Shown in pieces: positions 63,905 to 64,000 of a DNA stretch of 64,000 bases. Where the stretch lies: positions 530,357 to 594,356 of the forward strand of contig NZ_JALHKS010000002.1 in NCBI RefSeq assembly GCF_022968825.1, written 5' to 3'. This DNA is from Chryseobacterium salipaludis (GTDB taxonomy: Bacteria > Bacteroidota > Bacteroidia > Flavobacteriales > Weeksellaceae). The notes under the pieces are model-generated. The model saw nothing but the letters and a program-made list of their open reading frames with translations. It searched no databases and was not told the origin of the DNA. The first letter of the stretch is position 1; the number at the start of each line of letters is the position of its first letter. Both the position numbers and the translations under genes were made by a program.

Positions 63905-64000
63905 CAGAGTCAAAAGGAAACGAGTAGACAGCGAAGGGGTACGATTGAGGAAAAGGGGAAGAAGCGCGGTGTTTCAGAGCTTTCAGGAGCTTTGGGATGC

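Overview
The window looks like chromosomal DNA of a flavobacterium (Bacteroidota, most like the Chryseobacterium/Kaistella group). The grounds are SusC/SusD and T9SS-type proteins, lipoproteins with a Cys directly after the signal peptide, no clear Shine-Dalgarno sites, and many promoters of the Bacteroidota type (TAnnTTTG about 7 bases before the expected start of transcription). Species was not determined. Almost everything is housekeeping; the accessory signal sits in the intergenic repeats, one small inserted gene, one AT-rich SusCD locus and a few broken genes.

Layout. 1-8 kb: the end of dihydroorotase, an M16 zinc protease, a palindrome-rich gap with an antitoxin-like gene and a decayed ParE-type toxin, a dienoyl-CoA-reductase-like SDR, and an M1 aminopeptidase. 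8-15 kb: a small helical protein, tRNA-Gln, recA, a MITE-like repeat, htpG, a secreted T9SS subtilase, a small lipoprotein and a Cys-less alkyltransferase-like protein. 15-17 kb: REP-like repeats and a deoxyhypusine-synthase-family gene lying between inverted copies of a 65-base repeat.

17-25 kb is an iron island. A divergent AraC/PchR-type regulator faces an operon of TonB-dependent receptor, two FecCD-type permeases, ATPase, binding lipoprotein, a half-size EamA transporter and a siderophore-interacting reductase. A 23-base palindrome lies just downstream of the operon promoter and is a good candidate Fur site. Genes 4 to 7 of a ferric-siderophore route are therefore present (outer membrane uptake, periplasmic binding, inner membrane import, reductive release), but no siderophore synthesis genes are seen.

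25-35 kb: an outer membrane barrel protein, arfB, menE, argS, a small lipoprotein and a SusD/SusC pair, visibly richer in A+T and with a nine-G tract inside susC. 34.6-45 kb: rnhB, yidC, pyrG, a PAP2 phosphatase, radA, an AcpH-like protein, and groES-groEL split by a four-helix-bundle gene bordered by 25-base imperfect inverted repeats. 45-57 kb: dsbD, tilS, an OmpA-like lipoprotein, an O-methyltransferase, an NlpC/P60 protein, a DUF1648 protein, waaA, a conserved hypothetical gene, a frameshifted family 2 glycosyltransferase, a lipoprotein and leuS.

57.6-63.6 kb is an extended Ton energising cluster: exbB, two exbD, tonB, a tiny membrane protein, a PstS-like binding lipoprotein and a TPR protein. 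It would supply energy to the TonB-dependent receptors above. The window ends in a strong-looking promoter and leader for a gene or RNA beyond the edge. No CRISPR array, prophage or intact insertion sequence was seen.
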